A stretch of DNA of 41,544 bases from Embleya sp040605455 (GTDB lineage Bacteria; Actinomycetota; Actinomycetes; Streptomycetales; Streptomycetaceae), in contig NZ_JBEXCV010000071.1 in the NCBI RefSeq assembly GCF_040605455.1, positions 1 to 41,544 on the forward strand, written 5' to 3'. A model generated the notes under the pieces. The model saw only the letters and a program-made list of their open reading frames with translations, did not search any database and was not told where the DNA came from. Within the stretch, counting starts at the first letter, position 1. Each line of letters opens with the position of its first letter. The position numbers and the translations under genes are program-made. Below are positions 22,930 to 31,633 of this stretch, one piece after another.

Positions 22930-23814
22930 ATGTACGGACCATCCACGATGGTGGCGATGACCGAGTTGGCGACGACCCTCGGCGTCGTGATCCACGATCC
23001 GACGCCGCCCCGCGAGATCTGCTTCTCCCGTGCGGGCTGCCGGTTGCACGGATTCGACTGGGGTGGAACAGGACCCCCGGTACTGCTGCTGCACGGCGGC
23101 GGGTTGACCGCGCACACCTGGGATTTCGTCTGCCTCGGCCTGCGCGACGCCGGCCGGCTGGTCGCGCTGGACCTACGTGGTCACGGCGACAGCGGCTGGT
23201 CCCACGACTACCGCATCGACACCATGGCGGCCGACGTCGTCGCTGCGGCCGATCACCTCGGCTTCGACCGGTTCCAGCTGGTCGGTATGTCGCTCGGCGG
23301 CCTGATCGCGGCCCACGCCGCCGATGCGCGGCCCGACCGGGTGGAACGGCTGGCGCTCGTCGACGTCGCACCCGGCGTGGACTTCGAAAGCACCCGGCGA
23401 GTGCGGGCATTCATGACCGGGCTCGGTCCCGTGCGAGATCTCGAAACGGTGCTCGAGGCCGCGATGCGGGTCAATCCGCGCGCCGACCGCGCCAGTGTCG
23501 CGTACCGCATGAGCACACTGTTTCGCCGTATACCCGACGGCGATTGGGTGCCGAAGGGCGATCCGCGTCCCCCCGACTTCCCCGCCATTCTCGCGGCCAT
23601 CGATCGGCTCGCCGATCGGCTGACCGGCGTGCCGGTTCTGCTGGTACGCGGCGGACGCAGCAGAGTACTCCCCCAAGCCACCGCCGAACACCTGGTCGGG
23701 CGCATCCCGGACGGGCAACTCGTGGTCATACCGAACGCGGGACACAACGTCCAGGAAGACAACCCGCCGGTACTGACCACCGCACTGCGCACCTTCCTGA
23801 CCCACCGCCCCTGA
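22930..23814 (+). CDS. alpha/beta-fold hydrolase
   Basis: 294 aa from an ATG with GGAGGGCC. Features in order: VLLLHGGGLTAHTW (oxyanion loop), LVALDLRGHGDSGW, QLVGMSLGGLIAAHAA (nucleophile Ser in GxSxG), and C-terminal VVIPNAGHNVQEDNP (catalytic His). The acid residue of the usual VRGxxSxVL turn is not obvious, since that stretch reads LVRGGRSRVL; the acid may lie after strand 6. Epoxide-hydrolase, lactonase or esterase activity are all possible. Control by the divergent TetR is strongly suggested by the doubled operator. Confidence 0.88.
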   Translation: MYGPSTMVAMTELATTLGVVIHDPTPPREICFSRAGCRLHGFDWGGTGPPVLLLHGGGLTAHTWDFVCLGLRDAGRLVALDLRGHGDSGWSHDYRIDTMAADVVAAADHLGFDRFQLVGMSLGGLIAAHAADARPDRVERLALVDVAPGVDFESTRRVRAFMTGLGPVRDLETVLEAAMRVNPRADRASVAYRMSTLFRRIPDGDWVPKGDPRPPDFPAILAAIDRLADRLTGVPVLLVRGGRSRVLPQATAEHLVGRIPDGQLVVIPNAGHNVQEDNPPVLTTALRTFLTHRP

Positions 23815-23840
23815 CGAAAGGCCCTGTGCCACACACGGCC

Positions 23841-23872
23841 GTGCCCGCCTCCGGGGCAGCGGAGGCGGGCAC
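23841..23872. terminator. bidirectional terminator (copy 1)
   Basis: GTGCCCGCCTCCG and CGGAGGCGGGCAC form a perfect 13-bp stem with a 6-base loop, between the convergent hydrolase and MMPL genes. An identical stem occurs at 33481-33512. Confidence 0.9.
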
Positions 23873-23894
23873 GGCGGCGGGGCGGTCTCGCGAG

Positions 23895-26123
23895 TCAGGC
23901 TCCCGTCGAGTTCTTCACGAACGGCGACTCGGCCGCGGCGGTCGCGGGCCGGGGCCCACCTTCGCTGAGGCCGAAGCGGTCGTGGAACTTGCGCAGCGGG
24001 CGGGGCGCGTACCAGGCGGAGCGGCCGAGCAGACGCATCGCGGCGGGAACGAGTATGCCGCGTACGGCGATGGCGTCGATGAGGATGGCCAGCCCACTGC
24101 CCAGGCCGAACATCTGCATGAAGCTGAGCTTGGCCGTTCCGAAGGCGAAGAAGCTCACCGCGAGCAGGCAGGCCGCCGCGCTGACGATGCGTCCCGTGTG
24201 GCCGAGGCCGTTGGCCACGGCGGACTCGGTGTCCTCGCCCTGGTCGTGAAGTTCCTTGATCCGGCTGGTGACGAACACCTCGTAGTCCATCGAGAGGCCA
24301 AAGGCGACGCAGAACATCAGCATGGTCATCGAGGTGTCCATCGGCTGAGGTGTGAAGCCGAGCAGGGAGGCGAGGTGGCCGTCCTGGAAGATCCATGTCA
24401 TGACGCCGAGGGTCGCTCCCAGGCTGATCATGTTCAGGACCAGGGCGCGCAGCGGCTGCACGACACTGCCGGTGAACAGGAAGAGGAGGAGGAAGGTGGT
24501 GAGGGCGACCAGGCCCGCGGCGAGGGGGATCCGGCTGCCGATGGAGCCCTTGGAGTCGACCAGCTCGGCGCCGGTTCCGCCCACCAGGGGGTGTGTCCCG
24601 GCAGGCGCTGTGACCGCCCTTGCCTCCTTCGCCAGGCTCTGACCCTTGTCCGACTTCGGTGCCACGGCGCTCACCACGTTGATCCGCTGCGCGTCGGGGC
24701 GGCCGAGGTCGGCGTTGCCGGGTCCGGCGGCGGTGGATCGCCCGTCGACGTAGGTTCCCGTGCCGGCCTCGACGCGGACTACGCCTTCGAGCTTGGAGAG
24801 TCGGGCCGCGTACGCGTCCAAGGGGGCTTCGCTCACCGCCTTGTCGATGACGATGTGAATAGCCGCGGCGTCGTTGCCGTCGAAGTTCTTCCGCAGCTCG
24901 GTGGAGACCTGCCGGCTCCGGGCGTCCTCGGGCAGCACGCGTTCGTCCGGCGTGCCGAGGGTGATGTCCAGCAGCGGGCTCGCCGCCAACAGCAGTACCG
25001 CGAGCACGGGCAGCGCGGTGAGCGCGGGCCGCCGCATGACGACGCGGGCCAGCCGTCCCCACAGCGGCGCCCGGGAGGCGGAGCGCCCGGGCTTCGCCCA
25101 CGGCATCCGCCCGCTGTTGACCCGGTGCCCCAGGACCACGAACAGGGCCGGCATCACGAACAGGGTGCCGAAGGCCGCGATGGCGACGACACCGACTCCG
25201 GCATAGCCGAACGAGCGGAGGAAGTACTGCGGAAACACCAGGAGTGCGCCCAGTGCCGCCGCCACTGTCGCGGCGGAGAACGCGACGGTGCGGCCCGCGG
25301 TGTTCACCGTCTGCCGGACGGCATCGTCCACACTCGCCCCCGCCGCGAGTTGCTCCCGGAACCGGCTGACCATCAGCAGGGCGTAGTCGATGCCCAGCCC
25401 GAGGCCCAGGGCCGTGGTCAGGTTGGTCGCGAAGATGGAGACATCGGTGACGCTGCCGAGGACGTAGAGCTCCGCGAACGTGCCCGCGATGGCGATGATT
25501 CCGATGACCAGTGGCAGCAGGGCCGCCACCACGTTGCCGAAGACGACCAGGAGCAGCAGGAGGGTCAGCGGCACGGCGATGGCCTCGGCCAGGACGAGAT
25601 CCTTGCCGGACTGGGTGCCCATGTCGCTGTTGACGGCGGCGCCGCCTCCGGCTTGGACCGTGAGTGCGCCCTTGTACGATCCCGAGTAGGCGTCGATGAG
25701 GCTCTTGGCGTTCTCGTCCCGTTTTGTGTCGTCACCCTTCACATGGGCGAGCACCATGGCCTGGCGGCCGTCCTTGGAGCGCAGGACGGGGTTGTCCGCG
25801 TCCCAGTACGAGATCACGTTGTCGAGGCTCTGCTCCTTGTTGAGGTCGGCCACCAAGGCCCGGCCGCTCCGTTTGGCGGCCGGGTCGTCGATGCCACTTC
25901 GAGGGGCGCGGACCAGCAGGATCAGATTCGTCTCCCCGCCGAACTTCTTGCCGATGACATCCGCGGCCCGGGTGGACTGCGAGGCCGGGTCGTCGTAGCC
26001 GCCCCCCATCAATTTGCCGAACGCACCGGCGCCTGCGGCACCCATGAGGACCACGGCGATGGCGGCGACGACCAGTACCAGCCGGGACCGGCGAATCGCC
26101 AGGTCGGCTATGCGTTCAAACAC
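23895..26123 (-). CDS. MMPL-family RND transporter
   Basis: 742 aa from a GTG with AAAGGAGAC upstream. The first helix (SRLVLVVAAIAVVLMGAAGA) is followed by a periplasmic-type loop (about 35-175), a block of five helices with GLGLGIDYALLMVSRFREQL (the MMPL proton-relay region) and a basic stretch with GRLARVVMRRPALTALPVLA. A second extracellular loop comes next, then the second helix block with GLSMDYEVFVTSRIKELHDQ. The pseudo-twofold architecture is typical of actinomycete MMPL exporters for lipids or drugs. No accessory protein or TetR gene adjoins it on the same strand. Its promoter lies in the long gap 26124-26802. Confidence 0.92.
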   Translation of the reverse strand: MFERIADLAIRRSRLVLVVAAIAVVLMGAAGAGAFGKLMGGGYDDPASQSTRAADVIGKKFGGETNLILLVRAPRSGIDDPAAKRSGRALVADLNKEQSLDNVISYWDADNPVLRSKDGRQAMVLAHVKGDDTKRDENAKSLIDAYSGSYKGALTVQAGGGAAVNSDMGTQSGKDLVLAEAIAVPLTLLLLLVVFGNVVAALLPLVIGIIAIAGTFAELYVLGSVTDVSIFATNLTTALGLGLGIDYALLMVSRFREQLAAGASVDDAVRQTVNTAGRTVAFSAATVAAALGALLVFPQYFLRSFGYAGVGVVAIAAFGTLFVMPALFVVLGHRVNSGRMPWAKPGRSASRAPLWGRLARVVMRRPALTALPVLAVLLLAASPLLDITLGTPDERVLPEDARSRQVSTELRKNFDGNDAAAIHIVIDKAVSEAPLDAYAARLSKLEGVVRVEAGTGTYVDGRSTAAGPGNADLGRPDAQRINVVSAVAPKSDKGQSLAKEARAVTAPAGTHPLVGGTGAELVDSKGSIGSRIPLAAGLVALTTFLLLFLFTGSVVQPLRALVLNMISLGATLGVMTWIFQDGHLASLLGFTPQPMDTSMTMLMFCVAFGLSMDYEVFVTSRIKELHDQGEDTESAVANGLGHTGRIVSAAACLLAVSFFAFGTAKLSFMQMFGLGSGLAILIDAIAVRGILVPAAMRLLGRSAWYAPRPLRKFHDRFGLSEGGPRPATAAAESPFVKNSTGA

Positions 26124-26476
26124 GCGCTGTCTCCTTTGCGTTCCTGCGGTGAAAACGACGTGAAGCAGCCGGGGTGGGGTCGGCAGCGGGGAGCCGGCGC
26201 GAGGCTCGGCTCCGACGGAGGCTCTTCGCCCCGGCGGGGGTGGGTGCGGCGCCGCACTCGTCGCCGCCGCCGCCGATGACGCGGGCGAGACGATGCAAAA
26301 GTGGGCAGTGTTGGATCTTCTTCACAGCGCGCGTTTGTCGATGTTCGACGAGGGCCGCCGTCGTCGTGCCGGGACGTTCGATGACGCTGACATGACGTTT
26401 CCCTCGTGTGCGAGTGGTCGGACGTGCGGATCACGGAGGTGCCGCACCGCCCATGACACTTAGTTGCCCTGCCGTT

Positions 26477-26493
26477 CGTTATAAGTTGTAACG
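26477..26493. promoter_or_regulatory. inverted repeat in AT-rich patch
   Basis: CGTTA-TAAGTTG-TAACG lies in the most AT-rich segment of the window, about 350 bp upstream of the MMPL gene. It may be an operator or part of a promoter. Weak on its own. Confidence 0.3.
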
Positions 26494-26583
26494 CTCGTGA
26501 ATGGCTAGCGTCAAGTGCTTGCGTGAGATCTTCTAACCAGAACTTGAATATGTAGCTGCCCGGGGCGCGGAAGGAGGTGGGGC

Positions 26584-26667
26584 ATGGCGGACAAAGGGGG
26601 GCGTCGCTCATGCCGCCGGACGCACGCCGCGCCGCGCCGCCGCACGCATGGCAACCCTCTGCCGTGA
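26584..26667 (+). CDS. possible 27-aa basic leader peptide
   Basis: An ATG with GGAAGGAGG at six-base spacing, one of the strongest ribosome sites in the window, opens a frame of 27 codons (MADKGGRRSCRRTHAAPRRR, then THGNPLP) ending in TGA. It is Arg-rich and has no known relatives that I recognise. It stands 136 bases upstream of the histidine kinase gene and could be a leader peptide, or the site may be fortuitous. Confidence 0.3.
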   Translation: MADKGGRRSCRRTHAAPRRRTHGNPLP

Positions 26668-26802
26668 CCGTCCGCACCGCGCCGGCGGATATATTCACCG
26701 CAGCCGAGCGATCGAGGCCGGCTCCGATGACGACCCCTCGCCCCGGACCCGGCACCTCCCGCGTCCGGCGATCAACGACGACCCAGCGAAGGAGAACCGA
26801 GA

Positions 26803-28101
26803 ATGGGGTCCGACCACCCACGAGCGACCCCGGAGAGGGAGCGCGACGTCGAGGACGCGGGTCGCACCCCCGGGGCTCTCGCCCGGACGCTACGCGCCGT
26901 CGTGACCGTTCGGCCCGTACGCAACGACGTACTGCTCGCGCTCCTGGCCGGCGCCCTCGACCTGCTCAACTATCTCTCCCCCGAGCAACGCGACACCGTC
27001 GACGTCACACCGCTGGGGATCGTGCTGTCGGCATCGGGTGCCGCGTTTTTGGTCGTACGCCGGCGCCGGCCCATGCGGGTCCTCGCCGCGGTGCTCCTGA
27101 CCCAGGCCGCGTTCATCTGGATCTTCGCGCCGACCACGCACACCTCCGGCGGCGCGATGATCCTCGCCCTGTACACCGTCGCCCGCTATCGCGGGACCCG
27201 CGACCTCGCGATCGCCGCCAGTGGATGCATGGCGGTGCAGATCCTGCGCTCGGTGCACGGCGCCGGAGACGTGGCGTTGTCGGCCCTCGCCGACCTGGCA
27301 ACGACGGCGCTGGTGATCGCGGTGGGCGTCGGCACCGCGAGGTGGAAGCAACAGCGCGCCCTGCTGCGTCGGTTGCTCGCGGAGCGCGCGGTGACCGAGG
27401 AACGGCGCCGGATCGCCCGCGAGTTGCACGACATCGTCTCGCACCACATCACCACGATGAACCTCATGTCCGGCGGCGCCCGCGCCACCCTCAGGCGGGA
27501 GCCCGAGGTGGCGGAGGACGCGCTGCGCACCCTGGAAGGATCCGGCCGGGCGGCGCTCGGCGAGATGCGGCAACTGCTCGGCGTCCTGCGCGCCGCCGAC
27601 GGGCCCGACGACACACCGACCGGAAGCCGGCCCGGGATGGACGACCTGGAGCGCCTGTTCGCCGAGTCGCGCGCGGCCGGGCTGCCTGTCGACTACCAGG
27701 AGATCGGCGAGCGGCGACCACTGCCGCCCACCGCGGGACCGACCGTGTACCGGATCGTGCAGGAGGCCCTGACCAACACCCGCAAATACGCGGGCGACGC
27801 GCGAGCCACCGTACGGGTGAGCCACCTCCCCGACCGCGTCGTGGTCGAGGTACTCGACGACGGCAAGGGCAGCGTGCCGTCGCCCGGCATGGAAGGAAGC
27901 GGCTACGGCCTGGTGGGCATGCGCGAACGGGTGGCCCTGCACGGCGGCACCCTGGAAACCGGGCCCCGCCCCGAAGGCGGCTTCCGCGTGGTCGCCGACC
28001 TGCCCCTGCCACCCAACCCCGACGACCCGCCCGAATCGGCCCCCGCCGCCGCGGACCCAACCGAAGCCGAACCCGACCGCGGCTCACCCAACCACTCCTG
28101 A
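26803..28101 (+). CDS. NarL-type sensor histidine kinase (orphan)
   Basis: 432 aa from an ATG with AAGGAGAACC. A cytoplasmic N-terminus is followed by about five membrane helices (residues 43-185; VLLALLAGALDLLNYL, VLAAVLLTQAAFIWIF, DLATTALVIAVGVGTA). A HisKA_3 box comes next (TEERRRIARELHDIVSHHIT, phospho-acceptor His about 212), then an HATPase_c domain (IVQEALTNTRKYAG; VEVLDDGKGS; GYGLVGMRERVALHGG). An acidic Pro/Ala tail ends the protein. The family normally pairs with a LuxR-type response regulator encoded next to it, but none is present: the next gene is a convergent SDR. The signal and partner are unknown. Confidence 0.92.
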   Translation: MGSDHPRATPERERDVEDAGRTPGALARTLRAVVTVRPVRNDVLLALLAGALDLLNYLSPEQRDTVDVTPLGIVLSASGAAFLVVRRRRPMRVLAAVLLTQAAFIWIFAPTTHTSGGAMILALYTVARYRGTRDLAIAASGCMAVQILRSVHGAGDVALSALADLATTALVIAVGVGTARWKQQRALLRRLLAERAVTEERRRIARELHDIVSHHITTMNLMSGGARATLRREPEVAEDALRTLEGSGRAALGEMRQLLGVLRAADGPDDTPTGSRPGMDDLERLFAESRAAGLPVDYQEIGERRPLPPTAGPTVYRIVQEALTNTRKYAGDARATVRVSHLPDRVVVEVLDDGKGSVPSPGMEGSGYGLVGMRERVALHGGTLETGPRPEGGFRVVADLPLPPNPDDPPESAPAAADPTEAEPDRGSPNHS

Positions 28102-28293
28102 GCCCGCGCGAGCCGACGCAGAAATCCGGGACGACGTCGCAGCGCGATGGCCGGGGCGCCCGTGATGGCCGGCCGAGCACCGCGGAGCTGTCGATGGGCC
28201 CACGTCGCCATCGGCGAACAGGCAGGCCACGGCCCGGAGTTCGAACACGCGGCGGCCCGGGTGTACCTGCACTGGCGGGCCGACGATGTGCGG

Positions 28294-29058
28294 TCAGGTG
28301 CGCGGGCCGAGGAACAGGCCACCGCTCGCGTCGATGACGTGGCCGGTGATCCAGCGCGCGGCGTCCGAGGCGAGGAACGCGACGACGTCGGCGACGTCCT
28401 CGGGGGCGCCCAGTCGGTCGAGCGCCGTCGCGTCGGTGATGAGGTCGGCAAGGCCCGGCACCTCGAAGAAGGATCCGTTGGTCGCCGTTCGGGTGGCGCC
28501 GGGCGCCACCGCGTTCACCGTGATTCCCCTGGTCCCGAGCTGGTTGGCCAAGGTCTTGCTCATCGTCTCGACTGCGGCTTTCGTCATGGCGAAGGACGTC
28601 TGGCTCGAGCTGGCCATCCGCGTTGCCACCGACGAGATCGACACGATGCGGCCGCCGTCGCTGAGCAACGGCAGTGCTCGCTCGATGATGAAGTACACCG
28701 CTCGCACGTTCACCGCGAACAGGTGGTCGAACTCCGCTCGTGTCGTGACTCCGAGCGGGCCGGCGGGCGCGGCCGCCGCGTTGTTGACGAGGATGTCGAG
28801 CGGGCGTCCGGCCAGGCCGGCCTCCACTCCCGCGAAGAGCGTCTCGACGTCGTCGTCGACGCCCAGCCTCGCCCCGACGGCGAGCGCGGCACCCCCGGTG
28901 CGTTCGATCTCCTCGACCGTCGCCCTCGCGCCGTCCTCGTCCGTGCCGAAGTGCACGATGACCACCGCCCCGTTCGCCGCCAGCCGGGCCGCGATCGCCT
29001 GCCCGATGCCGCGCGATGCCCCGGTCACCAGAGCCGTCCTGCCGGTCAGATCAGTCAT
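28294..29058 (-). CDS. short-chain dehydrogenase/reductase with Tyr-to-Phe change
   Basis: 254 aa from the ATG at 29058 (GGTGG upstream). An ATG four codons earlier (29070) is possible but lacks a ribosome site. Rossmann features: ALVTGASRGIGQAIAARLAA (TGxxxGIG), DILVNNAAAAPAG, SISSVATRM (catalytic Ser). The usual YxxxK is FAMTK: the codon is TTC, so the catalytic Tyr appears to be Phe while Lys and Ser are kept. Tail: GGLFLGPRT. It may be an inactive or regulatory SDR, or use other chemistry. The gene is divergent from a TetR gene with doubled operators between. Confidence 0.9.
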   Translation of the reverse strand: MTDLTGRTALVTGASRGIGQAIAARLAANGAVVIVHFGTDEDGARATVEEIERTGGAALAVGARLGVDDDVETLFAGVEAGLAGRPLDILVNNAAAAPAGPLGVTTRAEFDHLFAVNVRAVYFIIERALPLLSDGGRIVSISSVATRMASSSQTSFAMTKAAVETMSKTLANQLGTRGITVNAVAPGATRTATNGSFFEVPGLADLITDATALDRLGAPEDVADVVAFLASDAARWITGHVIDASGGLFLGPRT

Positions 29059-29083
29059 ACCAACCACCATGTGATGTTAGTTA

Positions 29084-29116
29084 CTACCAATCTGGTAGCT
29101 GCTATCACTCCGGTAG
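29084..29116. promoter_or_regulatory. two TetR operators between SDR and tetR
   Basis: CTACC-AATCT-GGTAG (29084-29098) is a perfect inverted repeat. CTATC-ACTCC-GGTAG (29102-29116) has one mismatch and starts 18 bp later. Both lie within the 68-base gap between divergent starts. Confidence 0.7.
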
Positions 29117-29126
29117 GGTCTATCAC

Positions 29127-29762
29127 ATGCCTGTTCAGCCCTCAAAACTGCGAGCGCGACGGCGCGCCGAGACCCGGCGCGCGATCCAGGAGCACGCGGT
29201 AAGGCTCTTCACCGAACGCGGCTACGACGCCACGACCGTGGTCGACGTCGCCGAGGCCGCGGGCATGTCGCCCATGACCGTGTATCGGCATTTCCCCACG
29301 AAGGAAGACCTCGTGCTCGTCGACGAGTACGGCGCGCTGGTCGCCGAGCGCATCGTCGCGCAGCCCGCAGCGCAGCCTCCGGTGCGCCGTATCGGCAACG
29401 CGCTCGTCGACTCGGCCGCGACGTTGACCGGCCGCGGCCGCGGGGAAGGCCCGTCGGCGAGCGAGGAGTTCCTGCTGGCGCGCCTGCGGCTCATGATCTC
29501 GACGCAGGCCCTGCGGGCCAGGCATCTGGACAACCACTACGTCCTTCAGCAGGCGATCGTCGACGCCCTCGGGTACGACACGACCGATCCCGACACGGTG
29601 TTCCGCGCCCAAGTGGCGGCAAGTGCCTGCCTTGCCGCCATGCACACGGCTTTGGTGCGCTGGGTCGAGGACGACGGACGGACCGAACTGCCCACCGTGA
29701 TCGCGAAGGCACTCGCAGCCGCCTTCGGCGAAGTCACCGTCGGCACCGACCCGGACGCGTAA
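29127..29762 (+). CDS. TetR-family regulator of divergent SDR gene
   Basis: 211 aa from the ATG at 29127. A basic start (KLRARRRAETRRAIQEHAVR) leads into the helix-turn-helix (TTVVDVAEAAGMSPMTVYRH, then FPTKEDLVL). The remainder is helical, with LRLMISTQALRARHLDNHYV and CLAAMHTALVRWVEDDGRTE, as in actinomycete TetR proteins with a MftR/TetR_C_17-like C-terminal domain. It reads away from the SDR gene. The two CTAYC/GGTAG repeats immediately upstream are the obvious binding sites. The Shine-Dalgarno is weak (GGTAGGG) and overlaps the second operator, so occupancy could directly mute its own expression. Confidence 0.9.
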   Translation: MPVQPSKLRARRRAETRRAIQEHAVRLFTERGYDATTVVDVAEAAGMSPMTVYRHFPTKEDLVLVDEYGALVAERIVAQPAAQPPVRRIGNALVDSAATLTGRGRGEGPSASEEFLLARLRLMISTQALRARHLDNHYVLQQAIVDALGYDTTDPDTVFRAQVAASACLAAMHTALVRWVEDDGRTELPTVIAKALAAAFGEVTVGTDPDA

Positions 29763-30196
29763 GGAACGACCTTCCGAGCGCACCGGCGCCCCCGGAGGCC
29801 ACACCTCGTAGGTGTCCATCGCTGTCCACGAGGAACGGCTTGGACCGCAATCACGGCAGGTCGGCGACCGGATCGACGCACGGCTTCGGCGCTCTCGGCG
29901 GCTCGGCATTCACCGTGCGGCCCTTCGGATCGAACGAATCCATCGTTGCGTACCGAACAAGTGCGGTCTCGGCCGGCGATGTCCTGTCGCCGCGCCACGC
30001 CTGGTCGGGGAGGTCGAGGCGTTCCAGGCGCTCGCCGACGACGTGGCACGCCCGCCGAAGCTGTTCCGCATCACCGAGTTCCTCCGGATGGACGTGGCCG
30101 AAGGCTGACCCACCCGATCGTCGACCGGCCGGCGCAGCAGCCCGGCCCGCGCATCCGCCGGGATGGGCCGCGACGTCCGGCAACCGGCGCAGCGTC
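29763..30196. other. stretch without intact gene
   Basis: 434 bases between a TetR gene and an esterase gene (convergent). No intact frame is recognisable. A short aminotransferase-like motif begins inside the esterase 3' end (30178-30246). Confidence 0.5.
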
Positions 30197-30246
30197 TCAC
30201 GGCTGGGTACATAGCCGGTCGGATTGTGGGGATTCACGATCGCCTG
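30178..30246 (-). pseudogene. aminotransferase motif remnant
   Basis: In a different frame from the overlapping esterase end, the minus strand reads AIVNPHNPTGYVPSRETLRR. NPHNPTG followed by a Ser-Arg-Glu-x-Leu helix is the fold-type I PLP aminotransferase signature. Only about 23 residues remain, so chance cannot be excluded. Confidence 0.25.
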
Positions 30247-31408
30247 GGCCGGCAGCTTTCTCGCGTGCGTCGATCCGGGCGGCGAAGGATTCGATCGCGT
30301 CCACGACCCGCTCGAAGCGGAACGAGTGGAACAGGTCGAACGCATGCTGGGCACCCGGGAGTTCGGCATAGACGACGGGATTGGCCGAAACCTCGCGCAG
30401 CGCGTCGGCGAAGCGTCGGGCAATGTCGACCGGTACCACCGTGTCGTGGTCGCCGTGCGCGATGAAGAACGGTGGCGCGTCGGCGGCGACGTACGCCAGG
30501 GGCGAGGAATCGGGGCCTTGGTCATAGTAGTTGCCGTAGTAGCCGTTGAGGCAGACGGCGGCGGTGACTGTGGTGTCGACCTCCTCGAAACCGGGCTGGA
30601 AGGCCGGGTCGTTGGGCGTGAGGGCGGCCAGGGCCGCCAGGTGCGCCCCGGCCGAACTGCCGGATGCGAACAGCTTCGACGGATCGGCGCCGTACTCGTG
30701 GCCGTGCTCGCGCACCCAGGCGATCACCTTCTTGAGGTCGATGAGGTGGTCCGGATGCCGCGCGTCGGGCCGCAGACGGTAGTTCGCGCTGACGCACACC
30801 CAGCCCTGGCTCGCGAGGCGGTGGATCAAGGGCAGTGACTGGCTGTTCTTTCCGCCCCGGTCGTATCTCCCTCCGTGCAGGTGGATCAGCACGGGCCCGC
30901 CCGAGGGGCGGGATCGATGGTGGTACACGTCGAGCAGGTTTCTCCGGCCCGCGTCGCCGTAGCCGATGTTCGCCCTCCGCACGACGTCGCGGCGGCGGCG
31001 GAGGAATGGCCCGAACAGGATGCGGCCGAGCGGAAGGCGGCGGCGCAGTCGCGCGGCCGCCTCGGGGTCGATGCGGGCGCGCCAGTCTTCGCCCAGGGCG
31101 TCGGCCAGGGCTCGCTCCACCACCGGGCCCGCCCGCATCCCGTTCCGTGCGATCACCGCGAGCCCGGCCGCGGTCAGGGCGGCGAGCCCGACCGTCAGCC
31201 AACCGACGACCGACCGCACGTCTCGCTGCGAGAAGGCCCACGCCGTGCACAGCAAAAGCCAGCAGAAGCAGATGAACGGCACCTCGTTGAGGACGAGGGT
31301 GAGGCGAAAACTCAGGTTCGCCGGCAACCCCGGTCGGCGCAGCGGCGCCAGCGCAAGCACGGTGGCGACGGCGACGGACGCCACCGTCACGAGATATCCA
31401 ACCGGCAC
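30197..31408 (-). CDS. membrane-anchored HSL-type alpha/beta hydrolase (esterase)
   Basis: 403 aa from a GTG. Two or three N-terminal helices (residues 5-22, about 42-60 and 68-86; VGWLTVGLAALTAAGLAVIA) anchor it. The catalytic domain (about 165-385) has VLIHLHGGRYDRGGKNSQSL (oxyanion HGG), FASGSSAGAHLAALAAL (Ser in GxSxG), HGDHDTVVP (Asp) and ELPGAQHAFDLF (His). This is a complete triad of the hormone-sensitive-lipase/BD-FAE type. The family hydrolyses acyl esters; homologues with membrane helices occur in mycolic-acid and lipid metabolism. A doubled operator upstream matches one at the tetR gene at 32.2 kb, so that repressor likely controls it. Confidence 0.9.
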   Translation of the reverse strand: MPVGYLVTVASVAVATVLALAPLRRPGLPANLSFRLTLVLNEVPFICFCWLLLCTAWAFSQRDVRSVVGWLTVGLAALTAAGLAVIARNGMRAGPVVERALADALGEDWRARIDPEAAARLRRRLPLGRILFGPFLRRRRDVVRRANIGYGDAGRRNLLDVYHHRSRPSGGPVLIHLHGGRYDRGGKNSQSLPLIHRLASQGWVCVSANYRLRPDARHPDHLIDLKKVIAWVREHGHEYGADPSKLFASGSSAGAHLAALAALTPNDPAFQPGFEEVDTTVTAAVCLNGYYGNYYDQGPDSSPLAYVAADAPPFFIAHGDHDTVVPVDIARRFADALREVSANPVVYAELPGAQHAFDLFHSFRFERVVDAIESFAARIDAREKAAGPGDRESPQSDRLCTQP

Positions 31409-31442
31409 AGGACCACCCCGGGATCGTCGTCGCCATCAGAGT

Positions 31443-31472
31443 TACCACATCTGTGGTACCACTTCTGGGGCG
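31443..31472. promoter_or_regulatory. TetR operator pair upstream of esterase gene
   Basis: TACCACATCTGTGGTA (31443-31458) is a perfect 16-bp palindrome. A degenerate copy, TACCACTTCTGGGGCG, begins 14 bp later (31457). The same TACCNCA-NN-NGTGGTA motif with the same 14-bp phasing occurs at 32239-32268. Confidence 0.8.
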
Positions 31473-31633
31473 GTCCCCACAACGTCCAGCCGCCGGCTCC
31501 GCGGGCATCACCCCGACGGCCCGTACCGTCGCGCGCGGCGTGCCGCGCCCCGTCTGTCAACGCACCCGAGCCGCCGCGAGGGCACCCGCGAAGAGCCTCG
31601 ATCGATGCACGAACACCCGGGTCGACCGCCCGA

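Larger units (their letters stand above)
26124..26802. other. long divergent intergenic region
   Basis: About 680 bases between the MMPL and histidine kinase starts. It contains a locally AT-rich patch (about 26455-26560), a small inverted repeat (26477-26493) and a possible small ORF (26584-26667). Confidence 0.5.

Noticed and set aside
23544..26279. A 911-codon plus-strand frame antisense to the MMPL gene
   Set aside because: Low-complexity His/Gln/Arg-rich product typical of the reverse of a high-GC gene. The minus-strand frame has clear MMPL features.
28102..28293. Short frame on the minus strand downstream of the SDR gene
   Set aside because: No ribosome site, no recognisable domain. 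It lies between convergent genes.
29812..30108. 98-codon plus-strand frame ending KLFRITEFLRMDVAEG
   Set aside because: The end looks protein-like, but there is no start signal and no family I can name.
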